NCBI GenBank assembly: GCA_028015205.1
Contig: CM051512.1
Span: forward strand, 23,529,139-23,593,138
Length of the DNA stretch: 64,000 nt
Source of the DNA: Mytilisepta virgata
Taxonomy: Eukaryota; Mollusca; Bivalvia; Mytilida; Mytilidae
Direction of reading: 5' to 3'
Shown piece by piece: positions 9,965 through 21,683 of the stretch. The notes under the pieces were generated by a model that was not told the DNA's origin, did not search any database, and saw only the letters and a list, made by a program, of their open reading frames with translations. Numbering within the stretch: position 1 is the stretch's first letter; the number at the start of each line of letters is the position of its first letter. The translations under genes were made by a program, and so were the position numbers.

Positions 9965-12927
9965 CTAGAATTAAAAAGAAAGATTTAGTATATAGTTAAA
10001 TATTAAATTGAAAAGTGAAAGTATATTGGGAGGTCTGACAAACTCATATTTATTAATATATTATGGGCAAAGCACAAAGCAATAGAATAATTTATTTGTT
10101 TACTTTGTTCAGTCCTACTGTTACGAAGGGTCACCTGTTACAAAAGCAAAAACAAGCATCACAGTTACTTAATCTGAGAAATAGAAGCTTAATCGTTCGC
10201 CACATATGTATAGGAATTTAATATCAAGAATTGATCATTACTATTCTCTGTCTTTCCATAAACTGGGATTTATTGTTGAATCTCGAAAAACTGAAGATAG
10301 ATTATATCATGCGGTTGGCACCGATAACTTGATGGACGGATTGATTATTATTGAACGCCCGGTGGTAATTATTGCATGCATATAGGACAAGACAGGCAAT
10401 TGTTTTCCTGTTAAAGAAATCATGAAATAAAAGGCTGTCATTAAGTTTTGTTGAGATATGGGAGTTGGCTCAAAGCGATCTCCATACACTGACACATATC
10501 CAGTGAAAATTTCCGGTTTGGATGTCATATCACTTTTTCCACAATTTGACAAATCACGAGCTATTTTAAAAAATATCTCCTTCCGCAAAGCAAAATGTAC
10601 CTCTTTCAAGCTCTCCATGCAGAATAAAAATGTTCTTGGTTTTATTTATTTAATCCTTTCAAACTTTTTATTGAAAATGCATCAAGTAAATACAGTTTTA
10701 ATACAGCACTTGTTATTCAGTTATCATGGTTGGTTTGTTACAGTAGATTCATATATCACGGTGCAATAATATTTTTTTTGTATTCCTCAGGTCAAAGTTC
10801 ATTCCAGGTCTTGAGCCATATAAGGACGGAAACGAACGAGCAACCTTCCTCGCTTGAAACGAACTCGCTACCGCGAGAAGACTAACAAGGTGGTTTAAAG
10901 ATTAATTGCAAGGATAGCATCTCCGCCAACCAATCTAGATTTTGTCTTTCCTTCATATCATTCTCCATGTTTTGATCATTAGCATAGCTTTCAACCAAAA
11001 TTTTAGAACGATTTTTTTGGTATTTCTATCTTAAATTGCGACCTTTTTATATTTAGTTGGCACAAACGGAACAGTGATTATTGTGAAATGTAAGGACGTG
11101 GGATGGTGGGTAAAATATGGAAAGGAAAACTAACCGATTTTCAGGATAAAAGACACTTGAATAACATAGACAGGAGATGGACATTGCTATTTTGTTGTAT
11201 GTCATATATATCTCTAGAACTGTTAACTGTAGGCAGATGTCATTTTTAAAACACCAAACAAAATCGTACATGAAAAACCATTATATTTTTTTATGGAAAG
11301 ATAGACTCATACAGATATACACAATATTGCCATATTATAATGGCGATGATGTGCACAGCAATTGTAGAATTAACACTCATTTAGCCTAATACTGAAAAAT
11401 GTATTTTTCACCATTGTAAACCAATTTCGTTTGAAGAACATTGAAATAGTGGCATTCATTACCTTTCCTCTGAGAGTCGTTTGAGAATCCTCAATGATGA
11501 GACAAAAGCCAAAAAAAAACATAACTGTCCTAATCGTTAAACGCAAAGGACATTTTAGACTACAAGTTACGTTGTCAATGATGCCTGATTCTAATATGCT
11601 CTAAACCCTTTCAGTCTACTACATGGTGATATTTTACGACTCGCTATTTTCAAATGACAAGAACTCTGATTTATAACTATTCTACGACAAAACAAATTGC
11701 TTTTTTTTGCAAACTTTTTGGAGGAGAAAATGTGCATTGATTACATTATCAATAATTAACTGGATATTTATTGATATAACTTCCCATTCAATTTCTTCCT
11801 ACAGATTCTAAAACAACTGAAGGGTTTCTCTTTGGGAAAATTTTATGAATTTGATGAATTGTATCAAAAATGCTGATTAGAATCATAAAATTTTATATAG
11901 TCCTATTATTTAATTATTTATAATTCCATGACTTGAAAAATTAATAGTGAATATTGTGGTCATTTGTTGAATATTTTTCTATGGGTTTTCAAGTGAATAT
12001 CTTGTAATGAGTTAGGATGCTGTTGATTGCTATAAATGAAAGGATGATCCCTGGATGTTCTAATTTTTTGTCGGGTTTAACCAAAAAGGAAGTGGTCACA
12101 ATGAGGCATATCTCATATCTTTACAGATTTGGATAAGTTGCTAACAATAACTAAGCATGATGATAAAATTTAAACAAAATCCACACAGACAAGTAAATCT
12201 AACAAATAGTTAATTTACTAATAAATTGAATATCACGATACTTCAGATTCAAGCAATGTTACTTTTTTCTAATCTAAATATTATATCGTTTATGCAATAT
12301 GTTTCCCTGGAATACATGTATCCTTTAACATCAGAATATTTGATATTTTCGTTACAATTCTTAATTGCTAATTCCTAATTCTGTTTTTCAGTAATTTGTG
12401 TGCAACGTCTTTTTTATATACAAATGAATACCAAAACTATAAGAGGGGAAGTCTATAAAATCTAATTTAAAGCCACACCGACATCGTGACAACAACTATA
12501 CAAAATACCAATCCCAAACAGATATAACAAAAGAATAATAAAAGACAAATACTATCCCAAATATTTGTACAACTACTCGTTCATCAGCTCGTTTACTTTA
12601 AACCCCTGCAAAAGACCCTTATGGATTAACCCATAAATTTGTGTGCACATCCCACATGCAGGAATTAAATATTTAGATGTCGTAAATACTTGTATTTCAG
12701 AACCCTGTTGTAATTTGCAAGATAATATTTTACTTATATGTGAATTTGAATTCCCTCTTACTAAACATAGCAAAATAAAATAATAAGGGAAAAGCTGGCA
12801 ATGTGAACTTCCGAAAAAAATCTGGAGTGATATCCGGTGCCCAGAAATACAAGTAGTAAACATGGTCCTCTTGCTTATTATTTAAAATTAATAATTTGTA
12901 CGAGATTATAAAGCTTGAAGCACTTAC
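9965..12927 (-). other. Intron between EGF exons 1 and 2
   Basis: About 3 kb. Two overlapping 103-codon open frames on opposite strands near 10.3-10.77 kb have no recognised domain or splice context. A small repeat fragment sits at 12.8 kb. No exon was found. Confidence 0.55.
12803..12862 (-). repeat. Short copy of the 0.2-kb repeat family
   Basis: GCAATGTGAACTTCCG followed by TCTGGAGTGATATCCGGTGC parallels the block at about 245-295. It lies about 65 bp beyond the donor of the EGF exon at 12928-13041. Confidence 0.4.
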
Positions 12928-13041
12928 CCTCACAGTACTCGCCGTAGTAACCATCCTGACATTTACAGATGTATCGTCCAACATCATTTACGCATTCCCC
13001 ACCATTCTGGCAATCATTTTGATAATTGTCACATGGTGTCG
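12928..13041 (-). CDS. EGF-like exon 1 of the PAN-EGF gene
   Basis: A 114-bp exon between acceptor ATCTCTTAG and donor GTAAGT. The phase-1 reading is TPCDNYQNDCQNGGECVNDV then GRYICKCQDGYYGEYCE, a full EGF domain with C-x-C and GYYGEYC. Its first base pair completes the split codon left by exon 2 at 16798 (A plus CG gives Thr), so the join preserves frame. It is the longest of the EGF exons because of the wider first-to-second cysteine loop. Confidence 0.85.
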
Positions 13042-13599
13042 CTAAGAGATAAAAATTATGAAAGATTATAAGAAGTGTATTTCGCCATCTTTTAAATAAA
13101 GTGCTTTACTAAGCACAACATGATACGACAAGTAAAGTGTGACCAAACTATTATGCTAGATCAAATAAAGTGAATATATATTACCCAGAAATATGTGACC
13201 TACAAAACCAGACGAAAAACAAGGAAATTTAGAAATCAAGCGACTTTGCTTTTTTGGCACTTTTAACACCATATATTTCGAAAGCTAAGAAAAATCTGAT
13301 GACATACTACTGAAAGCAATCATCAAGATGAATTGAAATTGGAAGAACATTTTTATGTTTCGTCCAAAAGTGCTAACTTTCACCCATCATTAATACGTGT
13401 ACGAAATCTTGCATTTTAGTGAGTATAATCGACCTTTGTGCGGTATTCGTATTTTCACTGAGTGAACTAAAGTGATGCTTCAGTGTCATATCAATGTCTT
13501 CAGTATCAGTTATCATCTCTGAATTGTTTTACAGATCAAAAATTAGTACTGGGTTGTCAATTTTATTATTATCTTTCAAGAGTTTCAAAAACTCTCTTG

Positions 13600-14530
13600 C
13601 TTGTTTTTTGGCAGTGACGCATTTTGTCATTAATCCTCTTCATTTTTGTAAGAATGTTCTTTTCTTTTGATGGCTTCCTGAACTTTAGATTTTCTTGTTC
13701 TATATATTTCGGTATGGCGTTTACCGAGTTCGTCATCGGGACTTCTGCACTTATTATGTGCCCGTTTTGGTCTATTCGTGTCTCATCTTCAACGAGCTAC
13801 CTATCCATAAACCTACTGCTATTCTTAACTGGTTTGGCTTTTCTAACACATATTGATTTGCTGTTTTAGTGACCACGGCTTTCCATGTTTCCTAAATTTG
13901 CTTGATATCATCACTAAGTTTTAAAAAGTGTTTATTCCTACCAAAATTCGCAGAACTTTTGAAACTTAGACCAATTCGTGTCCTCGTTAATGTTCCAGAA
14001 ATCTTGGTGTCTTTTTAGTAATTCTGACTGTATTCTCAAAATATTAAAAAGTGATTCTTACAACAAAGTGGTTACTGTATAGATCAAACCAACCGTTCGA
14101 TATAAATTTGGACCACTTTGTGACCTAATCTGAAGGACAAGAAAATATAGTCTGTCGCCGATTGCGATCGTTCAGAATCCTCGTATAATGACCTTCGCAA
14201 CAAGCGTAATATATTTGCCACGGTTAACTGACTATATTAAATGAACTGTAGTAAACATTTACCGTTATAGAACGGAATCTCATTTAGAATATTTTCCCTA
14301 AAGAATCACACTTTTGCAGGCACCGACGATTTCATAGCCTAATGCTTCCAAAACATACATAAGCACACCCCTTTCGTTTTTATTTACTTCGTCATTTGAG
14401 AAATAAGCAATGTCAACGGCCGTGCTGATGTCATTCAGTCGTATGAGCACCCATAATCGCTCAAACTTGTACTGTTTACTACCAAGCAGATTATGATCCA
14501 AGATGAAAATATCAGATTTAATGCAGATTC
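13600..14530 (-). pseudogene. Decayed LINE endonuclease/linker fragment
   Basis: Minus-strand frames give LLGSKQYKFERLWVLIRLND with YFSNDEVNKNERGVL, then (after shifts) SERSQSATDYIFLSF-like and HQDFWNINEDTNWSKFQ-like stretches. That order of hydrophobic strand, DYIF block and W-N...W-S-K-F linker resembles the end of the AP-endonuclease domain and the pre-RT linker of LINEs. Many stops and frameshifts; no RT motifs are seen. The assignment is by pattern only. Confidence 0.4.
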
Positions 14531-14596
14531 CAAATCCACCTTTCCCGATATCCGTTTTGGGAATTTACCGTTTTACCTACCCATTACATTTGATTA

Positions 14597-14615
14597 CCCC
14601 CCCCCCCCCCCCCCC
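14597..14615. repeat. C-tract
   Basis: A run of 19 C followed by TCCCC. Likely length-variable. Confidence 0.95.
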
Positions 14616-15011
14616 TCCCCGGACACAGTCGAAAGAATGCACTTTCATCGACTGATATATTGATTGGCGTTTAAAAAAAACTCAGCAATATTATTACATG
14701 CTAGTGGAATACCCTAATTGTAGAAAAAACAATTCTCAAATTATTTGAATGTTTTAATGTTATCCAATCGGTTTAAGGAGAAAATTTGATAATCTGTGTG
14801 TGTTTTTTGTTCAAGATGACTGACTATTTGCTGAAACTCCCCTTGCGATTTCTCAATGCTTTTCGAAGATTCCTTAAACAAACTATCGCTAACGGTTTAT
14901 CGCCTCCAATATTCTGTATAAAAACTCTTGACGATAACTTACAGCGGGGATTCAAATTAAGGCTTCTAGATGAGTAACGGAGATAAGTAAAGGATGAAGC
15001 TATATTTATAG

Positions 15012-15112
15012 CGACGTGCCAAGTGGTGTAGTGCACTGGACATTGTGTGGGGCAAATATTGCCATATTTTTCAACCTTGTGAGTTCGAAACCCGCCGAAG
15101 GTGGACATAAAC
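15012..15112 (+). repeat. tRNA-derived SINE head
   Basis: AAGTGGTGTAGTGCACTGG fits an A box (TRGYNNARNGG) and GTGAGTTCGAAACCCGCC fits a B box (GWTCRANNC), about 57 bp apart. Together they form the internal polymerase III promoter of a tRNA-derived SINE. The acceptor stem does not pair convincingly, so a functional tRNA is unlikely. Confidence 0.6.
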
Positions 15113-15156
15113 TTGACAGTATGAAATTTAATTTAAACATTGTTGGGCTAATATGC

Positions 15157-15197
15157 ATTTGTGTGTGTATATATCTATATCTATATATATATATATA
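15157..15197. repeat. AT-rich microsatellite
   Basis: TGTGTGTATATATCTATATC followed by TATATATATATA, a compound dinucleotide repeat. Confidence 0.85.
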
Positions 15198-16797
15198 CCC
15201 TGTGTAAAAATGCAAGAGTTCCTTGGAACGTTAAATATTGATTTTAATTTTACAGGAAATTTCCATTTTTTCTAAATTTAATATAGCTTTTTATTCGAAG
15301 ACATGATACAAGTAAAATAATTAAATACTGTTTAAAATTTTAATGCAGTCTGCATTGTCACTAAACTATGAAACATTCATTTTTGGATAATACAATGTCT
15401 GATTAGAAACTTGGCCCTATAAATATACACCTATATAGCCGATATGATTATGTCATTTAAATGCCTTTTCTTCCGTTTGTACACTGACAAGTTGTTATGA
15501 AAATCGTTAAGTAAACAACTGACATGATTATAAAAGTGTTTAGTTGTTTGTTTAACAAATGATATTATTATAAAAATGTCAACATTGTTTAATAGTCTAG
15601 AATAAATTTAAACAATAGTATTAGCAGGGTGGGAAATGGTTACTGTGTAAATAATGTTCATGCAAAGTACATTAACGAAAGACTAAAATTACTAATTTGC
15701 ATTTTGGGATACAGCAAACATAACAAAATCAGTTTGGATTAAATATTTGCATAGAAAATTATGAATATTTCAATTAACTGACTATTCAATAATCAAGAGT
15801 ATTTTTTCATAAAAAATAACATTCCAGATCGGTTTTCGAAAGTATTTCTGCATCATTTTAATATGACCAGAGTATGGAGAGTATATTCATGTACATCACC
15901 AACATGGTGAAAAAAATCCAATTGTATTACGTTGAAATAACAAAAAGTACAGTTAGTTTCAAACGAACACCTTAATGTTGGATTAGGAAACAGGTATTAC
16001 AATATATATAAAATGAGAAAACTGAAAATTCGAAACATCTGCTTAACTGTACAAGATATTTAGAAACTTCAAACTGCAGTTTTATAAAGAATATCAATAC
16101 TGTCATACATTTAATTGCCATCCAGCATTTAAGTGAATAACGTAATATATGCACATAAGGTGTATCCCAATTATTTCCACTTTTGAAAATGTAGTTAAAA
16201 TGTATGCTGGAAATAGTGGGAATTGCAGGGAAAGTCTAATATATATACACCACGCTTTTCATTGCCCTTTCAAATATTTTCCCACCTTTTAGTTCTACAA
16301 ATATTTCAATCAGAACTAAAGCTCATTGACTGCAGAGGGGCAAATGGAGAATGAAATTTTAATATGACCTGATCATATATATTTTATTGAAATACATGTA
16401 CCAATAAATGTCAATATCTTAATTAAACATTTATGTCATATTTGTGAAGTTTGGATGTAAATGAATCTGATCGTTTATCGCAAACTTATAAAACCATTTA
16501 TAGAGTAATTAATCACTTGCAAATGTTTTATTGATGTTGAATAAAATATCATTTTACTTTAGTAAATTTCATGCATAGTGAGATCAGATTTGTTTTAAAT
16601 AAGTTTCGTCTAATAATAATATGTTTTGTAGCAATGTAAAATTTACATTGATTTCGTGTTAATTATGAAATTCAACGATGTAAAGTTGTCTACCTAATAA
16701 TTTTATCTATGAAAAAATATTTGTTATTTAATTTGGGTAAATCCACCACCGCAAATATTCCAGATTTATAACAAGAAAACGTTTTGTTCATACTCAC

Positions 16798-16885
16798 TGT
16801 ATTCATGGCAAAATGGTTCGTTTCCATACATAACGTAACACACTGTTCCACTAGGACAACCATTAGGCCAACAAGCATCTGTGTC
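16798..16885 (-). CDS. Cysteine-module exon 2 of the PAN-EGF gene
   Basis: An 88-bp exon with acceptor TTCTGTCAG and donor GTGAGT. It reads from its first base as DTDACWPNGCPSGTVCYVMY then GNEPFCHEY, with cysteines at residues 5, 10, 16 and 26 of the exon. The pattern looks like an abbreviated EGF or a PAN-linked C-P-x-G-x-x-C module. Its start is phase 0, which fits the phase-0 end of exon 1 (34100). Its end is phase 1, which fits the first EGF exon (13041). These two independent phase matches are the main evidence that the exons belong to one gene. Exact family not recognised. Confidence 0.75.
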
Positions 16886-17046
16886 CTGACAGAAAGAATA
16901 TGTCGTAAATTATACATGTATGTAATTTCTGTAGACAAAATGATGGTGAGTAATGATGAATCATAATTCGACGAAATAAAATAGTCCTTTCCAATTTATT
17001 TGTTTATAACCATAAAAGTCAAATAAAGTCCTGAGATAAATGTTTT

Positions 17047-17352
17047 AGGTATTTCGTCATAATAAAGATAAAAAAGTACATTGTATTTCGTCATAATAAA
17101 GATGAAAAAGAGTATTTCGTCATAATAAAGATAAAAAGGGGTATTTTTTTCATAATACAGATAAAAAAGGGTATTTTTTCATAATAAAGATAAAAAAAAA
17201 GGTGTATTCATAATAAAGTTACAAAAGGGTATTTTGTCATAATAAATATGAAAAAGGGAATTTTTCTTAATAAAGATAAAAAAAAGGTATTTTCATAATA
17301 AAGATGAAAAGGTATTTTGTCATAATAAAGATATAAAAGGTATTTTGTCATG
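17047..17352. repeat. Minisatellite, about 25-33 bp unit
   Basis: About ten imperfect copies of GTATTTCGTCATAATAAAGA followed by TAAAAAG, losing bases toward the middle of the array (CGTC is missing in several units). Confidence 0.9.
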
Positions 17353-17559
17353 ACTTCTAATCAACTATGAGATCATCAGTTCGCGTCCAATTTTGGCGAT
17401 GTGTTTTCGACTCTGATCATATTTGAGAAGAATTGTCAGTTTTTCTATGGTAGCATTCCATAAAAAATTTTCTTAATTTAATAAAAAATAGCCGACGCGA
17501 TATATCAAATTGTACTAGAACCACAATATACCAAACAAATTAATTCTTATTTAATGAGT

Positions 17560-17835
17560 GCGTCTATCTTTTAAATCCTTCCAAACAAAAAATACTTCTA
17601 TCCCCTGATTAAGACTTTTATTCTTTATCAATACGTCTATTTTTTCATCCTTTCTCACAAAAATTTACTTGTATTCCTTGATTAAGAATTATTCTTTATC
17701 AGGACTTCTATGTATTCATCCTTCCACACAAAATTTATTTTTATCCCTTTAGTTAGATTTTCATTCTTTATCTGGAGTTCTATTTCATCCTTCCCTATGA
17801 AATGTACTTTTATCCATTTAATAAGATTTATTTTG
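17560..17835. repeat. Degenerate tandem repeat, about 70-90 bp unit
   Basis: Three to four copies of a block with TTTTTCATCCTT-like, CACAAAATTTA-like, TTATCCCTTTA-like and TTCTTTATC-like parts in the same order. It follows shortly after the minisatellite at 17.05 kb. Confidence 0.75.
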
Positions 17836-20089
17836 AACCCTTAGGTCTGGAATTTATAATAAATATCATACTGGTATAGATATATGTTATGCCTTCTAAA
17901 TGTAAGTTTTATTTTTAACGTAACCAAATTTTATCTGTTGTGTTTTTGAAATTTTTTAGAATCTTTCACTGCCAATTAATTATTGGAAAGATTACCTTTG
18001 ACTGCCAAAAGATCGGCCTTGATATTCAAATCCGGTCGCCAGGCGATGTTATTGTTCTACGGGACAATATGTAACGTCACGGTGATTGTGGTAGTGATCT
18101 TACAAATTCTGTTTTTTTTCTCTGATGAATTGTTGTAAAGAATTTAGGTTTTAGATTGGATGTCGATTGATGCCACATGAGCAATTTTACCTGATATGTC
18201 TTTATGATTCACTGGCATGCAATATCGCTTTCAAAACTTCATTTCAAAAGGACCTTCCTGTCTGTTATAAGGAGCAGAGGGAAGGAAAAAATGTTAACAC
18301 AATATTATCCCTTTACATTTACAGATAACTGTAGGTAACGAACCTGCGTAACATTTTGTAACCGAAAATGCATTTTTCGGTGATTTAAATATGAATCTTG
18401 TCCTATAATACATGGAAGGAGGTCCATCATGCGACCAGAGGTGTCGAAACATGTATACCTGACAGAACTAATATGTTTTACTTCACTTCACATGTGTTTC
18501 ATTATAAGTAGAGGACGCTATCGGTATACTTTGTCTCAGCTTCCGGCGACAGAAAATCCAAAGAATATACAAATTACGATTTACTGTAATACAGACATAA
18601 TGATTTTTGCATAGGATATTCGAAAGAGAACTGGAAAATATTAAAGATGAATAGGAATAAAATGTGTATGTTTTAGTCAAAATAAAGCAAACCAAATAAA
18701 GATGATCCATTAATGTGTTATTTCTAAGAAACCCGACTTTAAAAAATAATTTTATTTATTTTTTACTTTCAAACAGGGAAAACAAACTGTGTACTGAAGG
18801 AAAGTTTTCCTGGTTTATTTATCCTATTGTCACATTTATTTTAAAGTTTTAAATCTTTCCAAATATATTTTTCATTTACGGCGAAAACTTCAGCGTTTGA
18901 AATAATTCAAGAACAAGTATTTTATAAAATGTATGATTGGGAATTCTAAAATGTGACGAGTGTGTTGGTATTTGTTTTAAAACAAAAACTTCTAAAATGA
19001 TCTAAAATACAAGAAAAAGATTTCAGAAACATGTGTGTACATGGACCAAATACAAGCGGATCATTCATCAACATATGTTTAAGGATATACATGGAAGAGA
19101 AAAGATAGAATATGTATGCAGTCCGTTGTTTACTAAATGTTCGTCGATTGAAACACCAATAATCTACACCCATTGTGTTGATATACGTACTTCATGCTAG
19201 ATATACATCTATACGCTAACGATTCCAAACTTTTAGGACCAAACTACACTTTCAATCGTATACATTTTTTGTCATAATTCTTCCTTAATTTGTAACGGAG
19301 TCTGGAATTTACTAACAAAGACCAATTTGTAAGTAATTTAGAGTCTTCCTATCTCGGGACTGGGATAACATACAAGAATTAGCTCCTGACCTACAGATAT
19401 TTGAACATATTTGGAACATGTGTCAAAAGTAATTAGTTGTGTTATCTCACCATAACACTATAATAACCTTAGGAAAACTGTTTTGTTGCTTTCTTTTTCT
19501 TTCCTTGGTTGTTTCACCCCTTTCACTTGACAATTGCAAAATATGCTAACTGCAATCTAACGTTCTTTGTCATACAGGTCGGAGTTAAACGATTTTGAAT
19601 AATCAATTCGATTTTCTGTCATGTATGATATTACACTTATGGCTTAATAATGATAATATTAATAAATATTTGAAATGCAAAATTATACTCCAAAAGAGTT
19701 TAAAGCATTACTAGTATTAAACATTTTAAATAAAATAAATACAAAGTGAAATACAAATCAATTAATACAGTAATAATATATTGGTTAAAGAAACAAATAC
19801 ATATTATGGCGTTGTGGAATTCACTTTCCTCATTACTATGGACTTTTTGTTATAAATGGAGCAACAAACGCTTTTAATATCTAGCTTTAGTTTTTGCCAT
19901 TTTCTGTCGAAATGATGTGGAAGCACGTTATTCCGTTCTCATGTATAGCTACGCCACTGGGACCTTCTGGATCACCATCAACTGCTTAAACTCTGGAACA
20001 TCTAGTGGTTCTGTTGCGAAAGCTTGAACCGAACTTGAGGATGTATCTCTGACATGTAAGCGGTAACCATGAGACATTAGGTAGAGGTT

Positions 20090-21683
20090 TATTTGACGAT
20101 TCCTTGTCACAAGATGAAACATGTATAAAATACGCTACTGGGGTCAATTGTAACCTAGGTTGTTTAATGTGTGATAATAATAGTGATAAAATGATTACTT
20201 GTGAAACTTGTTATGGTAGACTGCATTGTATATGTTCTGTGTTACCGATTTTCCAATGGAATATGATGTTCATGAAAAACATAGGAAAAAAATTTAAAAT
20301 AAGCCTGGTGGAATTGTTATTATATTTAAAGATTCTTTAAAAAAAATTGAGATGTATTGATTCAGATTCAGAGTTTGTACATTGAATAGAAATTTCTGAA
20401 AACATTTCAAGCATTTACTCAAAAATTATATTGTGATGTAGTTATATCTCATCTGAATCATAGATTTATTCTTCTGATGAATGTTTTACAGAAATCGAAG
20501 ATGAACTTGTAAAACTTTCAGAAAACATTCAGCATATTTCAATTATTGGTGATATGAATGCTCGTACTGTTACTTTGGACGATCATATTGTACCAGACGA
20601 GCAACTTTTGGAAACTTTGGAGATTTCTGATGAACACTCAAATGATATATTTGGTTATTCTTATTTATCCAATTAAAATATTCCTGTCGCACGATGTAGC
20701 GACGATACTGGTCCTGTAAGTAAATTTGGGACAAAACTTCTAACTTTTTGTAAGAGGTGTGATTTATTTATAGCGAACGGTCGTATCTGTAATGACCGAG
20801 GTATTGGACGTGTGACTTGTAAAAACGTTAGTTTAGCTGATTATTATTACCTGTTATGTTTGATATTGTAAATTAATTTCAAGTTGTTGGTTTTAACCCC
20901 ATGTTTTCAGATGTCCATAATAAATTGCACTTTTCCCTGGACTAGCCAGAGAGAAATTGAGTTGTGATCATAATGCTATTTCACAAAATAATAATTTAAA
21001 TGAAAAAGTCAAATGGAAAGCGAATAAAGCTAATGATTGTTTGAATGTATTAGCAGATGATACGGACAATGTATTAGACAAAATCAATAGTACATTGGAT
21101 AATTTGAATGTTGAAGTAATGGTTGAAAAGGTTAATAGCATTGTAAGTGAGCTAAGTTGCTTTTTAAATGTAAGCGCTAATATTGTATTTGGTAATTGCA
21201 AACAACCCGGATCTTTTCCAAGTGATGATAAGCTTTGATTTACTAAAGAATGTAGTGCAAAGCGTGATGCATTTCACGACACTAGGAAAAATTATAATAA
21301 GAAATCTGCGGAACAAATATCTTTAATATATAAAGTCGAAGAAATATAATAAAAAAAAGAATTTAATAATAGCTATCGTTCCTTTCACGAAACACGATAC
21401 CAAGGCTTTTTGGAGAACAGTTAAAAAGTTATCCTATTCATCAAACCAAAACCCCTCTATTTCTATAGACACTTTTTATGAATATTTCAATATATTAAAT
21501 GACACGAAGGACTACTACGATGATAATGATTTGGATGATGAGTTTGATTTGCATCGAGTGTGTGAAAACCCTCTGTATGACGCCATGTTGAACAGTGAGA
21601 TCACTGAGGCGGAAAATTTAGAAGCGATTAGAACCTTAAAAAATAATAAGATCTCTGGTCTTGATAATTTTTTGAATGAGGAT
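20090..21683 (+). pseudogene. LINE part 1: zinc finger, endonuclease, linker
   Basis: First segment of a non-LTR retrotransposon. A cysteine-rich start (CNLGCLMCDNNSDKMITCET at about 20.15 kb) looks PHD-like. An AP-endonuclease-type block includes GDMNAR (20548-20565) and CDHNAI (about 20963-20980, standing for the usual SDH). The pre-RT linker ends in NKISGLDNFLNEDL. Stops and frameshifts separate the blocks. The reading continues after the insertion at 21688-23583. Clade CR1/L2-like by motif order; not confirmed. Confidence 0.75.

Larger units (their letters stand above)
13042..16797 (-). other. Intron between the cysteine module and EGF exon 1
   Basis: About 3.76 kb between donor GTGAGT (from 16797) and acceptor TCTTAG. 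It holds a decayed LINE endonuclease fragment (13.6-14.5 kb), a C-tract and a tRNA-like SINE head near 15.0 kb. No further exon was found. Confidence 0.6.

Noticed and set aside
10307..10769. Two overlapping 103-codon frames on opposite strands
   Set aside because: No domain, no splice sites matching the host gene phases, and each explains the other as a shadow.
15012..15112. A possible tRNA gene
   Set aside because: A and B boxes are present but I could not form an acceptor stem or anticodon arm, so SINE head is the better reading.
17047..17352. A CRISPR-like array
   Set aside because: Repeats are contiguous with no unique spacers of fixed length, and the genome is eukaryotic; it is a minisatellite.
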